Positions 9,834 through 19,949 are shown, counted from the stretch's first letter. The stretch is 44,340 bases of DNA from Symbiodinium natans (GCA_905221605.1 CAJNDS010002177.1:567501-611840), one strand, 5' to 3'. Translations and numbers: made by a program. The notes: generated by a model from the letters alone, not told the origin.

Positions 9834-10410
9834 GTGGGTTTGGAGTTTGGGCCAATTCGAGTTCTTGCTCGATGCTTTGTGGGGTGTCGGCTCGAGACGT
9901 TCGTGATGTTGCGGCACAGCCTGCCAATGCACGGCATGCGTAATGACTCTGCCAATGTTGGCTTGTCAGACATAGAGTTTCAAGAAAGGGTGTGCAGCTT
10001 TGAAGTATACAGTTGCAAACCATAACGCATTTTTAACTCTACTTTTGATGAACACTTTTCTGGGTCTCCCGAACACATGCAACGACACAGGGTAGTGAGC
10101 CCTCTACCGACATGTCTGCAAATGCATCGGAGGCAGCCATCTTCAAGAACGCTATTTGAACACTGGAACCCGGGACACTAGACTCACTAGACCCACTAGA
10201 CTTTCGAAAATACATGTATTTATGTGTTGTTGTATGTCACGCTGTGTCGCATTTTCTATTTTCTGTCTTTATCGTATGCCTATGTATCTCTACATGCTGT
10301 TATGCATATATGTAGAGTTAAATACATATATATATATATAATATATAAGTGGACACATATATATATATATAAGTGGACACATATATATATATATGTTCTG
10401 TTTTAATCAG
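9834..10410. other. intron with TA-rich tandem repeat
   Basis: It contains a (TA)n region at 10323-10394 in which the unit TATAAGTGGACACATATA occurs twice. No exon was seen. Confidence 0.5.
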
Positions 10411-10483
10411 CGGAGGCTGACGCACAGCCGGCAGACGCCACCGCACTGCCGTCGACTCAGGATCCGCAGTACTCACCGCTCCT
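10411..10483 (+). CDS. Ala/Pro-rich exon
   Basis: After AATCAG the frame reads EADAQPADATALPSTQDPQY and then SPL. A GC donor at 10484 splits a Leu codon and joins in phase to the exon at 11155. It looks like a linker in the coiled-coil protein. Confidence 0.45.
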
Positions 10484-10503
10484 GCGAGCTAGGAAGTTAG
10501 ACT

Positions 10504-10562
10504 CCTAAACCCTAACCCCTAAACCCTAAACCCTAAACCCCTAACCCTAAACCCTAAACCCT
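10504..10562. repeat. CCCTAAA array, imperfect
   Basis: Eight CCCTAAA/CCCCTAA units inside the intron after the exon at 10411. Confidence 0.85.
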
Positions 10563-11027
10563 GTGGCACCAAACAGCTACATGTGACTCTTGTGCTTCAT
10601 CTGATTCTCCTTGTTCGTGCATGTTTGTTTGTACTTGTGAGAAACTGCGATTACTAATGTGCATGTTTATATTTATATACATATATATATATATACACTA
10701 TTCATTGTTGTTCGTAAGTTTGTATGACTAGCTATAGTATGCTTTGATAATTCTGAATGATCACTACTTAGCACTTGTTGTTTTAGTATTTGTCATTTTG
10801 CTTGGTGCTGTGATTATTCAACATGTTCATGATAGGACCCACAAAATAGTACCAACAGCAACAATGGTATAAGAACATTCATACTGATAGTAGCAGTGCG
10901 GTCCTCTAATAGTTGGGCGTGTAGAGTTTGGAGATGTTTCGGGCTTTAGGGCTCAACGCTGAGTCCGACCCCAAACCCTTAAGCCTAAACCCCTGGAGGT
11001 CCGAGCACTGGGGACTGAACACACTAA

Positions 11028-11145
11028 ACCCGAAACCCTAAACCCTAAACCCCAAACCCCAAACCCCAAACCCTAAACCCAAACCCTAAACCCTAAACCC
11101 TAAACAACCCTAAACCCTGAAGCCATAAACCCTAAACCCTACACC
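11028..11145. repeat. CCCTAAA array, degenerate
   Basis: A run of CCCTAAA, CCCCAAA and CCCTGAA units directly upstream of the exon at 11155. The decay suggests an older array. Confidence 0.8.
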
Positions 11146-11154
11146 CATCTTCAG

Positions 11155-11235
11155 GCGCCTGGAGTTGGACGAAGCGCGGAGTGGTGCCAGAGATCTGGCC
11201 ACGTCTCGGAGGAAGCAGCCGGACGGCCCAGAGGG
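11155..11235 (+). CDS. basic coiled-coil exon (81 bp)
   Basis: (x)RLELDEARSGARDLATSRRK, then QPDGPEG, between TTCAG and a GT donor (11236). Both borders are in phase 2, so it joins in frame to 10411-10483 upstream and 11496 downstream. Confidence 0.5.
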
Positions 11236-11495
11236 GTAGGCACCCTAAACCCTAAACTAAGCCCTTTTAGGGTTTAGGGCTTAACAGGGTTGAGGACTGA
11301 CTATTGCATGTTCAGGTTTAGGGGAATTGGGGCTCTAAGATCTAAACTTCTGAGGACCGTAAGGTTGAGACATTCCATGGGCCTCTTCTTGCACATGTCG
11401 TCCGCGCATTTGAATCCTGGAGCCTGAGTAATGTACAGTATTGTTCATGCTAATTAAGTAGCGAGTCTAAGTTATATGACCTCAGCACTGGCCAG

Positions 11496-11536
11496 GGGGA
11501 TCCTCCACAAGCAGCAGCTGGACAACATGCTCCCCG
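11496..11536 (+). CDS. coiled-coil micro-exon
   Basis: (G)GILHKQQLDNMLPG. It starts in phase 2 after GCCAG, matching the end of the previous exon, and ends at a GC donor (11537). Confidence 0.45.
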
Positions 11537-11811
11537 GCTTAGTTTGGAGGACCACGGGGCGTTGATGTATGTCCAGGTTTAGGGGCCAAGACTCAAGATG
11601 CTTAGCCTGCAGGGTCCAAGCGATCTCCGCACTTCGCTAGCTCAGCGAAGTGGGAGGCTTCTTGCCATCTGAGCACTGATGCAAGGTACTCCATGTCGGT
11701 AGCAATGAAGTTGCGGCGGGGCCAGCAAAGGAAACACAGAAGCTCCACTGAAGCGTGCTGGTGGACTCCACAAGGGACAAGTCATGGCACAGATCGTCAA
11801 GCAACCAGTGT

Positions 11812-11920
11812 AGACGTTTTCATTTAAACACACGTCGCTTCCTGGCCCCCATGGCCGCGTGTGGAGCAGCTGCTGTGGCTGGTGTGGATGAGCCTTCAGT
11901 GGCCAAATCAGAACAAAAGG
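11812..11920 (+). CDS. possible exon, Ala-rich
   Basis: An open frame containing FLAPMAACGAAAVAGVDEPS and VAKSEQK ends at a GT donor (11921, GTACGG). The 5' border (AG near 11811) is tentative. No domain is recognised. Confidence 0.3.
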
Positions 11921-12568
11921 TACGGGGCTTTCAGGGCTGAAAATAGGACACTGATCACCTCTGACTTTTGCACGTCTTTTTCGGATTCCCCTGCTTGTTC
12001 TCATATGCTAGTTCCCTTGTGCACCGGTGTGTGTTGCCCCCAGCCATCATCATGCTTCGAATCTTAGACAAACTAAAGCAACTACAGACTCCGGAGCCCT
12101 TGACTCTCTTAGCTTAGCTCCCCTGCAATCCTATACTTGCCAGCTCGAACTCCCCCGGACCTGCAAAGCGGCATCCAGAGAGCTTTAAAAGGTTCAGGGC
12201 TTGGGGTTGTATTGAAAATTATTGAAAGCCTCCCTGTGAAGCAAACCTCAGAAACTGCCCCGTAAGAAGCGATGACTTGTGTAAGAATGGGAAAACAGCA
12301 CGGCTAGAAATACAAGCTGGCCCAAAAAGCATCCCGACTCTTCAAGGAGGATGTGTACAAGGCGGAAAAAGGCGGCGTAGGTGCGAAGCTATCCCGGAAA
12401 CGGAAGCCAGCAGCAGCATAGATTATCGAAACCTGAGTTGTAGGTCGATCATGTGGATCAGAACTCTTGCGCTAGGACAGCTGGCCGTGGACCTGGGAGC
12501 GAAGGGAGGGATGGGAGTGGAGCTGGTGGGACTCGAGCACGGAGTGGAGCTGGACACGCACTTGGGAT
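11921..12568. other. intergenic or intron, no exon called
   Basis: No convincing coding segment was found. Near 12510-12550 the word GGAGTGGAGCTGG occurs twice, 33 bp apart. Confidence 0.35.
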
Positions 12569-13324
12569 GAAGACAAGGGCTGCGACTATGCCGAGAGCTC
12601 TGCCTCAGTCGCCCGCTCTTGCGAGACACCCGTGGGAAGGGTCATAACACCAGCTTCTCGGAAGCTGGTGTTGGTACTTGGAATGCCCAAGACAGGCACC
12701 ACGTCTTTACACGAGGCATTCAAGTCAGCGGGCCTAAACTCTGTACACTGGGCCTTGGATGCCGGCTTGAACCTCCAGAAAGATTTGCACCTGCGACTTT
12801 GGGGCAAGGATTCCGAACGCCGCCTGGTGGGAAGACTGATTGAGCAAGCCGTGAAGGAGCGCAAAGAGCCCTTGGCATACCTTCCGCAAGTGGATGCCGT
12901 GGCCGAGATGAACGGTATGTTTTGGGAAGATGAGCACCAGACCACGGTCCAGGCATATTTTCCTCAAATGGTCCACTTGGAGGCGCTGGTTGAAGCCTAC
13001 CCGCACGCGTACTTCATTTTGAATGTGCGGGACCTGGCTGCTTGGGTCGCGTCTGTGAACGACCACAACGACCTCCGCAAGCGTTTCGAATGTGCGGATC
13101 TCCCTGGCTTGCCGGCCGGAGTTGGCACGAAGGATGAGGAGCTGAAAGCCTGGGTGGCGGCGCATCACGAGCGTGTGCTGACCCTGCTGTCTCGTCGAAA
13201 TGTCAAGCTGCTGCATTTCAATATCGACATCCACGGCTCGAAGGAGCTGAGCGACTTCCTCGGCTACTCTGTCAAGTGGTCCATATGCAACGAGACGAAG
13301 AAGAAAGTGAAGAAGCGTCGATGA
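12569..13324 (+). CDS. P-loop sulfotransferase-like protein
   Basis: The frame is open from at least 12569 to the TGA at 13322-13324. From GTG 12632 it encodes 230 residues. The P-loop GMPKTGTTS (around residue 17-25) is the 5'-phosphosulfate loop of PAPS-dependent sulfotransferases. FILNVRDLAAWVASVND (around residue 128-144) matches their 3'-phosphate-binding segment with its conserved Arg and Ser. The length is close to the single-domain family. The C-terminus is Lys/Arg-rich (KKKVKKRR). There is no in-frame ATG before the P-loop, so the start is either GTG-like or supplied by an upstream spliced exon. The substrate cannot be inferred. It sits among unrelated coiled-coil exons on the same strand and could be an independent gene or lie in a large intron. 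Confidence 0.75.
   Translation, partial: EDKGCDYAESSASVARSCETPVGRVITPASRKLVLVLGMPKTGTTSLHEAFKSAGLNSVHWALDAGLNLQKDLHLRLWGKDSERRLVGRLIEQAVKERKEPLAYLPQVDAVAEMNGMFWEDEHQTTVQAYFPQMVHLEALVEAYPHAYFILNVRDLAAWVASVNDHNDLRKRFECADLPGLPAGVGTKDEELKAWVAAHHERVLTLLSRRNVKLLHFNIDIHGSKELSDFLGYSVKWSICNETKKKVKKRR
12646..12672. promoter_or_regulatory. perfect 12-bp hairpin at sulfotransferase 5' end
   Basis: AACACCAGCTTC, then a 3-base loop TCG, then its exact reverse complement. It lies within the coding frame, just before the P-loop. It may only reflect codon choice. Confidence 0.5.
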
Positions 13325-13443
13325 AAGCTGGGGAAATCTGGTCACCTGGAAACTGGGTGCTATCTGGCCTCGAAGGCGACCCCAACGTATCGGGCCGACT
13401 GGCACGGCTGCAAAAAACAAAAAAGCATTGAGCCACGGATCCG

Positions 13444-13566
13444 TTTGCTGTGCTGGGCATCCCCAGAGATTCCGACGAGGAGACCATCCAAGAGGCCTAC
13501 AAGCGGCTGGCACTACAGAACCACCTTGACAAGGGGCGGCTCCCACCTCCTCTTCCCACGGTTTAG
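13444..13566 (+). pseudogene. J-domain (DnaJ) fragment with altered HPD motif
   Basis: The frame reads FAVLGIPRDSDEETIQEAYK, then RLALQNHLDKGRLPPP. This is helix I-II of a J domain, the Hsp70-stimulating module. The invariant HPD is HLD here, a change expected to abolish Hsp70 stimulation. The open frame runs into a TTTAGGG array and stops at 13564. There is no helix III/IV, so it is either one exon of a split gene or a remnant. Confidence 0.6.
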
Positions 13567-13613
13567 GGTTTAGGGTTTAGGGTGTAGGGTGTAGGGTGTA
13601 CGGTTTAGGGTTC
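13556..13613. repeat. TTTAGGG array with GTGTAGG variants
   Basis: Three TTTAGGG units followed by three GGGTGTA variants and one more TTTAGGG. The sequence CCACCTTG-CAAG occurs on both sides (13526 and 13615), so the array may have inserted with a local duplication. Confidence 0.75.
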
Positions 13614-13692
13614 CACCTTGTCAAGACCGCCCAGCAGAACGTCCCCCCCGACAGCAACTCTCTGACAGCGATGTGCGGCATGCTAAAATCAG

Positions 13693-13738
13693 AAGTCTCT
13701 CTCTCTCTCTCTCTCTCCTCCCTCCCTCCCCCCCCTCC
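13693..13738. repeat. (CT)n/(CCCT)n microsatellite
   Basis: About eleven CT units run into a C-rich tract, in non-coding DNA. Confidence 0.85.
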
Positions 13739-13902
13739 AGCTTTCTTTTTAGTCTATGGTCTCCGCTCACCTGAAATCCGTGACAGCACTGACATGCCTC
13801 CATCTCCGAACCCGAAACCCTACCCCACACACCTGCGGATTCTCCAAATCCCCTCCACCCAATAAGCCCCAAATTCCCCAAGTCATGTACGCCCACTTCT
13901 AG

Positions 13903-13975
13903 GCGCGACGAGCATCGAGAAGCGATGAAGTCACTGCAACAGCCGCGCCCTGAGCTTTCGCGGTTCAGGGAAGTG
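13903..13975 (+). CDS. coiled-coil exon
   Basis: After TTCTAG the frame reads RDEHREAMKSLQQPRPELSR and then FREVREL before a stop further on. The donor is uncertain. It could belong to the J-domain gene or to the coiled-coil series. Confidence 0.4.
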
Positions 13976-14133
13976 AGAGAACTCAGACTTGTTCCGGGCT
14001 TTTAGGGTTTTGGTTTCTTTTTTGGCATGTGGCCGGAGGTCAGTTGGGTTACGGGTGTGACAGGACCGAGCATGTCGAGCCGGATACCTTGATCCCCCAA
14101 ACCCCGTGATCCCCCAAACTTTGACCCTCGAAG

Positions 14134-14189
14134 GCAGCATGTGCAGCAGCTCACTGTTCAGCAGCACATGCTGGACCCAAACAGGCCAG
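14134..14189 (+). CDS. Gln-rich coiled-coil exon
   Basis: (x)QHVQQLTVQQHMLDPNRP lies between CGAAG and a GC donor (14190). The composition matches the other micro-exons. Confidence 0.4.
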
Positions 14190-15387
14190 GCGGACTGAGT
14201 CCCAGCTCTCTCGGGTTCTCAGGGGCTTAGGGCCAAGGGCTTCGGACAAGGCTCGGCACGAGGGACGAGCCCTACAGCCTTATAGTCCCTGCGCCTTTCA
14301 ACTTGAAATGGGCGAATGCAGTGAAAAAGCTACCTTCGAGCATCAACACCCGAAACCTAGGATTCTACGATATTGCTGCCTATGAAGGATAAGGGAAGCC
14401 CGTTTCGGAGCTCGATCGGCACTCGTCGGGATAGCGTTCAGGGCCTATAGTATTCCGTCCTTTGCACATGTCCCTCACGAGTCTTGGGTTTAGGGTTTAT
14501 AGGGTTCAGGGAGAGGTGGGCTTTTGAAACCACCATTGGCATGGAGTTCTTCGATCTTAAGTTCAATTACTCTCCTGGCCCCGCGCCTCCTGTAGTCCTC
14601 ACACAAGTCTACGCCCCCGAAGTGCCACTCCTCAGACAATCCCCATATACTCACGATCAGATTGCTGTTGCATATGAAGTTTACTCACCAGGCTTTCGGC
14701 GATGGTCGACGAACTCCTAGATGAGATCGGGAGCCGGGGCCATCAGGAAATTGGGTCCGGATAGGCGATAGCTTGGGGTAAGCAGAGCAGTCAGCAAACA
14801 TCAAACCAGGCCTAGCGTGTGCCTGCGCCAGGAGGTATGTTTTAAGTCGAGTTCAGAGTAGGAAAACTGTGAACCTGAAACCTAAGCTCTCGAAGGCCAC
14901 CACAGCCTTAAAAACTTTAAACCGCCTCTTCAAGCCTAAGGCCACATTGGGTCCGGGTGATCATGTCTTCCATGAGAGGTTCCTCTTCAAGGGTTTCGGC
15001 GTTGGGCTTTCGGGGCTTAAGGGTTCAAAGGGTTCAGGGTTGAAGGGCTTAAGGTTCAGGGTTCAGGGTTGGGGGTAAGCTCAGCCTCGGTTCCGGTTCC
15101 ATCTACATGGTACTATTGAAAAAATGCTCATACTGATAAACATGAGAACACTTGCATCAGATGCCATAGTAAAGCTCAATACTGCAACTAGGGTATAGTA
15201 GTTAACAGATGTTAACGGTATCATGCTTCCTATTCGCTGGTATTTCACAAATCATCACCATGTGTCCTGTTGCTACTTGCGACTAGCAGCAATGTGGCGT
15301 TTTTGACTATTGCTGTTGTTGGGTGCTTTCTTCACTATTTCTCACTGATACTATTCGCTGTTGAACCCAGTTGCGTCAGAGCCCCAG
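14190..15387. other. probable intron(s)
   Basis: It contains GGGTTTAGGG and GGGTTCAGGG words near 14485-14510 and 15000-15075. The frame around 14540-14720 (FFDLKFNYSPGPAPPVVL) is open, but no domain or consistent splice border supports it. Confidence 0.35.
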
Positions 15388-15480
15388 GCCTCCGCCACCG
15401 CAGCGACGTCGCCAGCGCCACACGCACGGCCGCGCGCAGAGAGGCAGAGGCCCTCCAGGCGCACAAGCAGGTCTTGGAGA
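15388..15480 (+). CDS. basic coiled-coil exon (93 bp)
   Basis: LRHRSDVASATRTAARREAE, then ALQAHKQVLE, between CCCCAG and a GT donor (15481) that opens straight into a TTTAGGG array. Strong coiled-coil composition. Phase 1 at both ends. Confidence 0.55.
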
Positions 15481-15481
15481 G

Positions 15482-15563
15482 TTCAGGGTTTAGGGTTTAG
15501 GGTTTAGGGTTTAGGGGGTTTAGGGGGTTTAGGGGGTTTAGGGGGTTTAGGGGGTTTAGGGTA
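15482..15563. repeat. TTTAGGG/GTTTAGGGG array
   Basis: It begins at the donor of the preceding exon. Four TTTAGGG units are followed by five with one extra G. The sub-array of 8-bp units shows local expansion of a variant. Confidence 0.9.
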
Positions 15564-15616
15564 CAGGGTTTCGGCAAGGGATGCTTACAGTGATTAAGCA
15601 CCTACTGCTTAGGTAG

Positions 15617-15702
15617 ATTCTGCTCCGTCGCTACATGCGCAAGGCGCTTCGTGCGGAGCCGCTGCACGGGCCCGCTTCGCATGCGCAGGCCCGGCGGTCG
15701 GA
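15617..15702 (+). CDS. basic exon, frame ambiguous
   Basis: One frame reads ILLRRYMRKALRAEPLHGPA and on (basic, helical). Another (SAPSLHAQGASCGAAARA) is also open and would fit the phase of the previous exon. The donor is probably the GC at 15703. Confidence 0.35.
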
Positions 15703-15784
15703 GGCAGGGGCCTGCATGAACCTGTTTGAAGGCTTTGGGAGCTCCGAGGGCGTTGTGTATAATTTGCAGCATTTGGGAGATTAT

Positions 15785-15876
15785 GGTTTAGGGTTTAGGG
15801 TTTAGGGTTTAGGGTTTAGGGTTTAGGGTTTAGGGTTTAGGGTTTAGGGTTTAGGGTTTAGGGTTTAGGGTTTAGG
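15785..15876. repeat. TTTAGGG array (about 13 units)
   Basis: A clean tandem array in an intron. Confidence 0.9.
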
Positions 15877-16100
15877 GGCTTCGGGGGCATGAGCATGTGT
15901 GTCACAAGTTCACATGGCAGCGCGGATTGTTCGCTGGGCCGGTTCATTCTCAGATTTTGTCGGGGGCCTCCATGGAAAAAAGCCGGCGGCTTGACTTCTT
16001 CTACCACAGCAGGGTTTTAAAGACTGTCTCTAAACCTCGCTTTTGACACCACAACCATGTAAACCCTAAACTTCCCAAACCCTCAAACCACACCAATCAG

Positions 16101-16152
16101 GAGGCCAGTGCGAAGCTCCAGCGCATGCGGCAGCGCCTGGCAGATCTGGAGG
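16101..16152 (+). CDS. coiled-coil micro-exon (52 bp)
   Basis: EASAKLQRMRQRLADLE lies between AATCAG and a GT donor (16153). It has a textbook heptad pattern. Confidence 0.55.
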
Positions 16153-17081
16153 GTAGCGAGGCCGGGTTTGGGCCAGATTGGGGTTGGGGGGGGTTTTAGG
16201 CCTTTGGGTTTAGTAAAGGTTCGGGAAAATGGGGGGGGCCAATATTTACACTGAGTGCACAAGCAGGAGCCTTCTGTATGGATCCTACCTAAACCCATCG
16301 AACAGGTCCCGCAAGGATTAGATTCTGAACCACGCCCGGCATTGCTCCATGCTCAGTTTTGCTGTCACGGGCCGGTTGGCACAAGCCCATCTTGCTTGCT
16401 GGGACGAAAACCGAAGCAGAAAGCCCCACCTCAAAAGGGCCTACTCCTGCAAATGCTGTAGCTAGTTTTGGCAAGTCGCGCTGGGATGCGTAGGCCTTGG
16501 CATGCATAAGCTGCAATAGCGGACATGCCTTGAAATCAGGCAAGGCGGAGACAGGGTCTGGAACCGTGTTGCTGTCAAAGTTCTGTCCCCTTCGGAAGCC
16601 GTTCGACCTTAACCAGCTCTAAGAAACTCCTCCGACCAAACGCTTCACATGGCCCATGTTTTCTTTCAAAGTAGGGTCCCTTTCAGGAGTAGACTGGAGA
16701 GGGACCATGATTGACAGAGCTGGCCAGAAATCCAGAGGCTTCTCGCTTGAAGTCTTCCTCGGTTTTAGGATTTTTGAAAACGACACTTGGCCAGGAGTCA
16801 CGCGAACCCATAGACACACCAAACTCTTCCACCTGAGCCCCAAGACCAAAAACTTCAAGAATCGGAAGCGGCTATAACGACATGATGCAACAGACTGAAA
16901 GCTTGAACCCTGGGTCACCTTAGGAACACAAGCCCAGGCCTGAAGGGATAACGGCAACCTATCTACACAACGTGTGTGTATTATATACATATATAACATG
17001 TGCGTGTATATACATATACCGAGACATATATACACATAAAGAAACGCACATCTGAATTTATGCACACCTCAAGCCCCGTAG
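16153..17081. other. probable intron
   Basis: It has G-rich runs near 16187 and 16231 and a TA-rich tract at 16975-17030. No exon was recognised. Confidence 0.4.
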
Positions 17082-17221
17082 GTCCATGAAGGAGGGCACC
17101 TCCCTTGAGCCCCTTCCCAAGCCCCAGGATCCCCCGACCCCGCCAGCACCGGCGCCAGCAGCGCGGCGCCCGAGCCCGGCGAGGCGCGCCAGCCCTGCGA
17201 GGCCTGGGCCCACTCAGACGG
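17082..17221 (+). CDS. Pro/Ala-rich linker exon
   Basis: After CCGTAG the frame reads SMKEGTSLEPLPKPQDPPTP, a PAPAPAARR segment and SPARRASPARPGP. It is a low-complexity basic/proline linker with two SPAR motifs. The G+C content is far above its surroundings, which supports coding status. Confidence 0.5.
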
Positions 17222-17632
17222 CCCATTTTTAGTGTGTTAAGGCCTGAAAGTGTCGTGAATGTTCTAAAGGGCGTTTAGGGTCTTTAGGGTGTTGTGTGTG
17301 TTTTTTCTGTTACGGTCATTTCAGGGTTGTTGAAGGTTTTTTGGGTTTCAGGGTTTAAGGTTTGAGGGCTTTCAGGGTCGGTTTCAGGTTTATGGGGTTT
17401 AGGCCAGAAGATCTACAGGTTAGCAGGTGATGATCATTCTTCCGCAGTTTGGGCGTCTGCGGCATTTGCATGTCCTTGCTATAATACTTCCTATAAGTCA
17501 CATGCACGACCCCTTTGCGGAGGCAGGGCCTTTTTGCATGACCGTATCTTGCTTATCTTCCCCCAACTTTCAGCATGTTGAACAACCACCCGAACCCTGA
17601 GCCCAAAGTCACCCCCAGCTGTTACACAACAG

Positions 17633-17689
17633 GATCACCTACACCCTCGAGCCGGTGACGTCGGAGGCAGCAGCGCAGGAGGCTGCCCA
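17633..17689 (+). CDS. micro-exon
   Basis: (x)ITYTLEPVTSEAAAQEAA lies between ACAACAG and a GT donor (17690). Both ends are in phase 2. Confidence 0.45.
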
Positions 17690-18037
17690 GTAGGAATTGG
17701 GGACTTCTAGGGTTGGTAGCTTCTGGGAGGTCTTATGAGATAGTTTAGGAGTCCTCGGAATGCATGATTGGGATCTGATCAGGGCTTACGGATTCAGGGC
17801 TTGGATTGCGGACTTCAGGGCATCGAGGTTGAACTACGAAACCCCCAGCATGAGATTTGAAACCCTAAGCTCAAAGGGCTGCTCCCAAGTACCGAGATGC
17901 ACAAAAGGGTTGCCCAGGTTGGGTACACTTGCTAGCGGGTACTTACGAGGTTCAGGGTGGGGGTACAAGGCTGCAGGCCCCGCCTCCACCCCAGCCCAGC
18001 CCTAAACGCCCTAAACGACTGAAGCCCAGCTGTTCAG

Positions 18038-18145
18038 GCATCTCCGTCTGCGCAGCCGCCGCAGGGCGCGGGGGCACTCAGCAGGATCCCCGAACTTCCC
18101 CACCACTACCCAGAAGCGCTGATGAGTCCAGCGTCATCAGCCGTC
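18038..18145 (+). CDS. Pro/Ser-rich exon, frame ambiguous
   Basis: All three frames are open for most of this segment after GTTCAG. The likeliest are SPSAQPPQGAGALSRIPELP and the alternative GGTQQDPRTSPPLPRSADES. Either would be a disordered linker. Confidence 0.35.
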
Positions 18146-18291
18146 AACCCTCGCTTAGCCTTAGCCAAACGCCCTAGCTAAACTCTCAACTCTAGATCCT
18201 TAAACCTCTACAAATCCTACTCAAACCTTATGCAAGCCCTACATCCACTAGTTAGAAGTTTTCGGGCTAAACCCACGCGAGCCCTTCCCAG

Positions 18292-18361
18292 GCCCAGAGC
18301 AGCACCTTCCAAGAAGAGCCCGAGGTGACGATGCTTCCAGAGGACAAAAACGACCAGTGGG
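18292..18361 (+). CDS. acidic micro-exon
   Basis: AQSSTFQEEPEVTMLPEDKN, then DQW, between TCCCAG and a GT donor (18362). It is followed by GGGTTTAGG words and a TA microsatellite (18420-18476). Confidence 0.45.
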
Positions 18362-18982
18362 GTTGAGGGTTTAGGTCTACATAATGCCACGTTACCCCTT
18401 TATACTTATCTTTTATTTTATAGATATATATATATATACATGTGTATACAGATATATATGTGTATATATATATATAACAACACTGACAGACGATAGTCCT
18501 GGTACAGGAACACCGAAAACCCTTAAATTTTGGAACCGAGGGTCCCGCGTCCTCCCCAGAGCCGGTACGTCCTGTAATGGTCCCGGCTCCTAACCTTACA
18601 CAACCCTCAAGTCCTAAAGCCCCTAAACCCTCAGCTTCTTCGCTTGAATCCTGTGGGTTCCTTCACAAACTTGGTGCTTGGGGCCCGATGCCACCAAGCA
18701 TATAACCACGCACCCCAGTCCCTGACCCCCCCAAAAGCAAAAATGATCCAAGAACCCCTAAGCCTCAGACTCCTGGGCCCCTTCGCAGACCCCAAAGTGA
18801 TCGCGGCCGTTCGAAGTACAGCCTCTTTTCGAAGCTCCTATGTCAAACAGCGCGCTTAGAAACCCTAAAGCCCCCCCAGCGCCCTACTAAGAGCCAGCAA
18901 AGACGCCGGCCTTGAATCTCTTCATTCTGCTTTGGGTTTCAGGACCTTCGGGACCCCACCCCTTCAACATCCCGGAAGCCAG

Positions 18983-19054
18983 GACTGCGAGGAGACCCTT
19001 GTGCCCGAGGTGCGCAGGGGCACAGGTTTCCATGAGCGGCTCAAAGATTCCACG
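18983..19054 (+). CDS. exon (72 bp, phase 0/0)
   Basis: DCEETLVPEVRRGTGFHERL, then KDST, between AGCCAG and a GTAGGC donor (19055). No domain is recognised. Confidence 0.5.
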
Positions 19055-19515
19055 GTAGGCCCTTGGTACTTTTTTAGAGTCTCCCTTTTAAAGTGTAAGA
19101 GCATCATGTTCAGGAATATGTTTAAAGTGGGTTTTAAGGGCCTCCTAGAGCTCGAAGACTCCTTGTGTTCCCAGCTTCGCGTCGTTTGAGGGTCGGACGC
19201 ACGCACTCCATGGGTCTCGAGATTCGGGTTTTGGATGTATGGTTTATCTTCCGAATTCTCCTCAAGCCCCCGGAAAGCCCGACTCTAGTTAAGTATCAGC
19301 TTGAAACCGACTGGGTTGCTTTCGCAAGCTTTCCCGGAATGTGCTCCAGACACTTCCGCAAGCTCGACCCACGCACTGGACGTTGGAGCATTAGGGTTTG
19401 CAGATTTCCCACAGGAGAGTCCAGTCCGGGCCCCTACCCCAGAGTTCCTTTTCAGGGTTCGGGTGAGCACATGCCCTGCAGCAAGGGCTTTGTCGTGCAG
19501 GAGGCTGTGATGCAG

Positions 19516-19571
19516 GCCCCTGCGATGCGATGTACAGGGACATGTATGCTGAGTTTCAAACTTTCGATGGG
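19516..19571 (+). CDS. exon with acidic/aromatic motif
   Basis: (x)PCDAMYRDMYAEFQTFD lies between GATGCAG and a GT donor (19572) that opens directly into a TTTAGGG array. Confidence 0.5.
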
Positions 19572-19677
19572 GTTTAGGGTTTAGGGTTTAGGGTTTAGGG
19601 TTTAGGGTTTAGGGTTTAGGGTTTAGGGTTTAGGGTTTAGGGTTTAGGGTTTAGGGTTTAGGGTTTAGGGTTTAGGT
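19570..19677. repeat. TTTAGGG array (about 15 units)
   Basis: A clean array that starts at the first bases of the intron after the exon ending 19571. Confidence 0.9.
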
Positions 19678-19802
19678 GTCTCCGTCATTAGAGCTTAAAC
19701 TTGGTTTTGCCTACTTGCAGGGCAGAATAGCCACTCGAACAGGAAGAGCCGCACATCCGCCGCGTTCGTCCTCTACCCTAGAGCCCCATAAAGTTTCTCA
19801 AG

Positions 19803-19949
19803 GAGCTCCAAGATCAGGATCACGTTTCCCTGACGTTCGACATGATTCACCGCCCAAGCCAGGACCGGCGTGCAGCCGGTACCAGGTTCTCGCCGCGCTT
19901 GTCGGAGGCTCCTGGCCGGCACTCGAAGCCCCCAATGCTTGCAGAATGA
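19803..19949 (+). CDS. terminal exon with stop codon
   Basis: After TCTCAAG the frame reads ELQDQDHVSLTFDMIHRPSQ, DRRAAGTRFSPRLSEAP and GRHSKPPMLAE, then TGA at 19947-19949. The opening GAGCTCCAAGA repeats the start of the 38-bp module-B exons (6638, 9324). It may be the 3' end of the coiled-coil gene. A competing open frame (RTGRAAHPPRSSS...) covers the same DNA, so the call is moderate. Confidence 0.45.
   Translation, partial: ELQDQDHVSLTFDMIHRPSQDRRAAGTRFSPRLSEAPGRHSKPPMLAE

Noticed and set aside
12734-13546. 270-codon minus-strand ORF
   Set aside because: It is the antisense shadow of the sulfotransferase and J-domain frames; it has no domain of its own.
14540-14720. Exon candidate FFDLKFNYSPGPAPPVVL
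   Set aside because: Open frame only; no acceptor/donor pair keeps phase with neighbours and no domain is seen.
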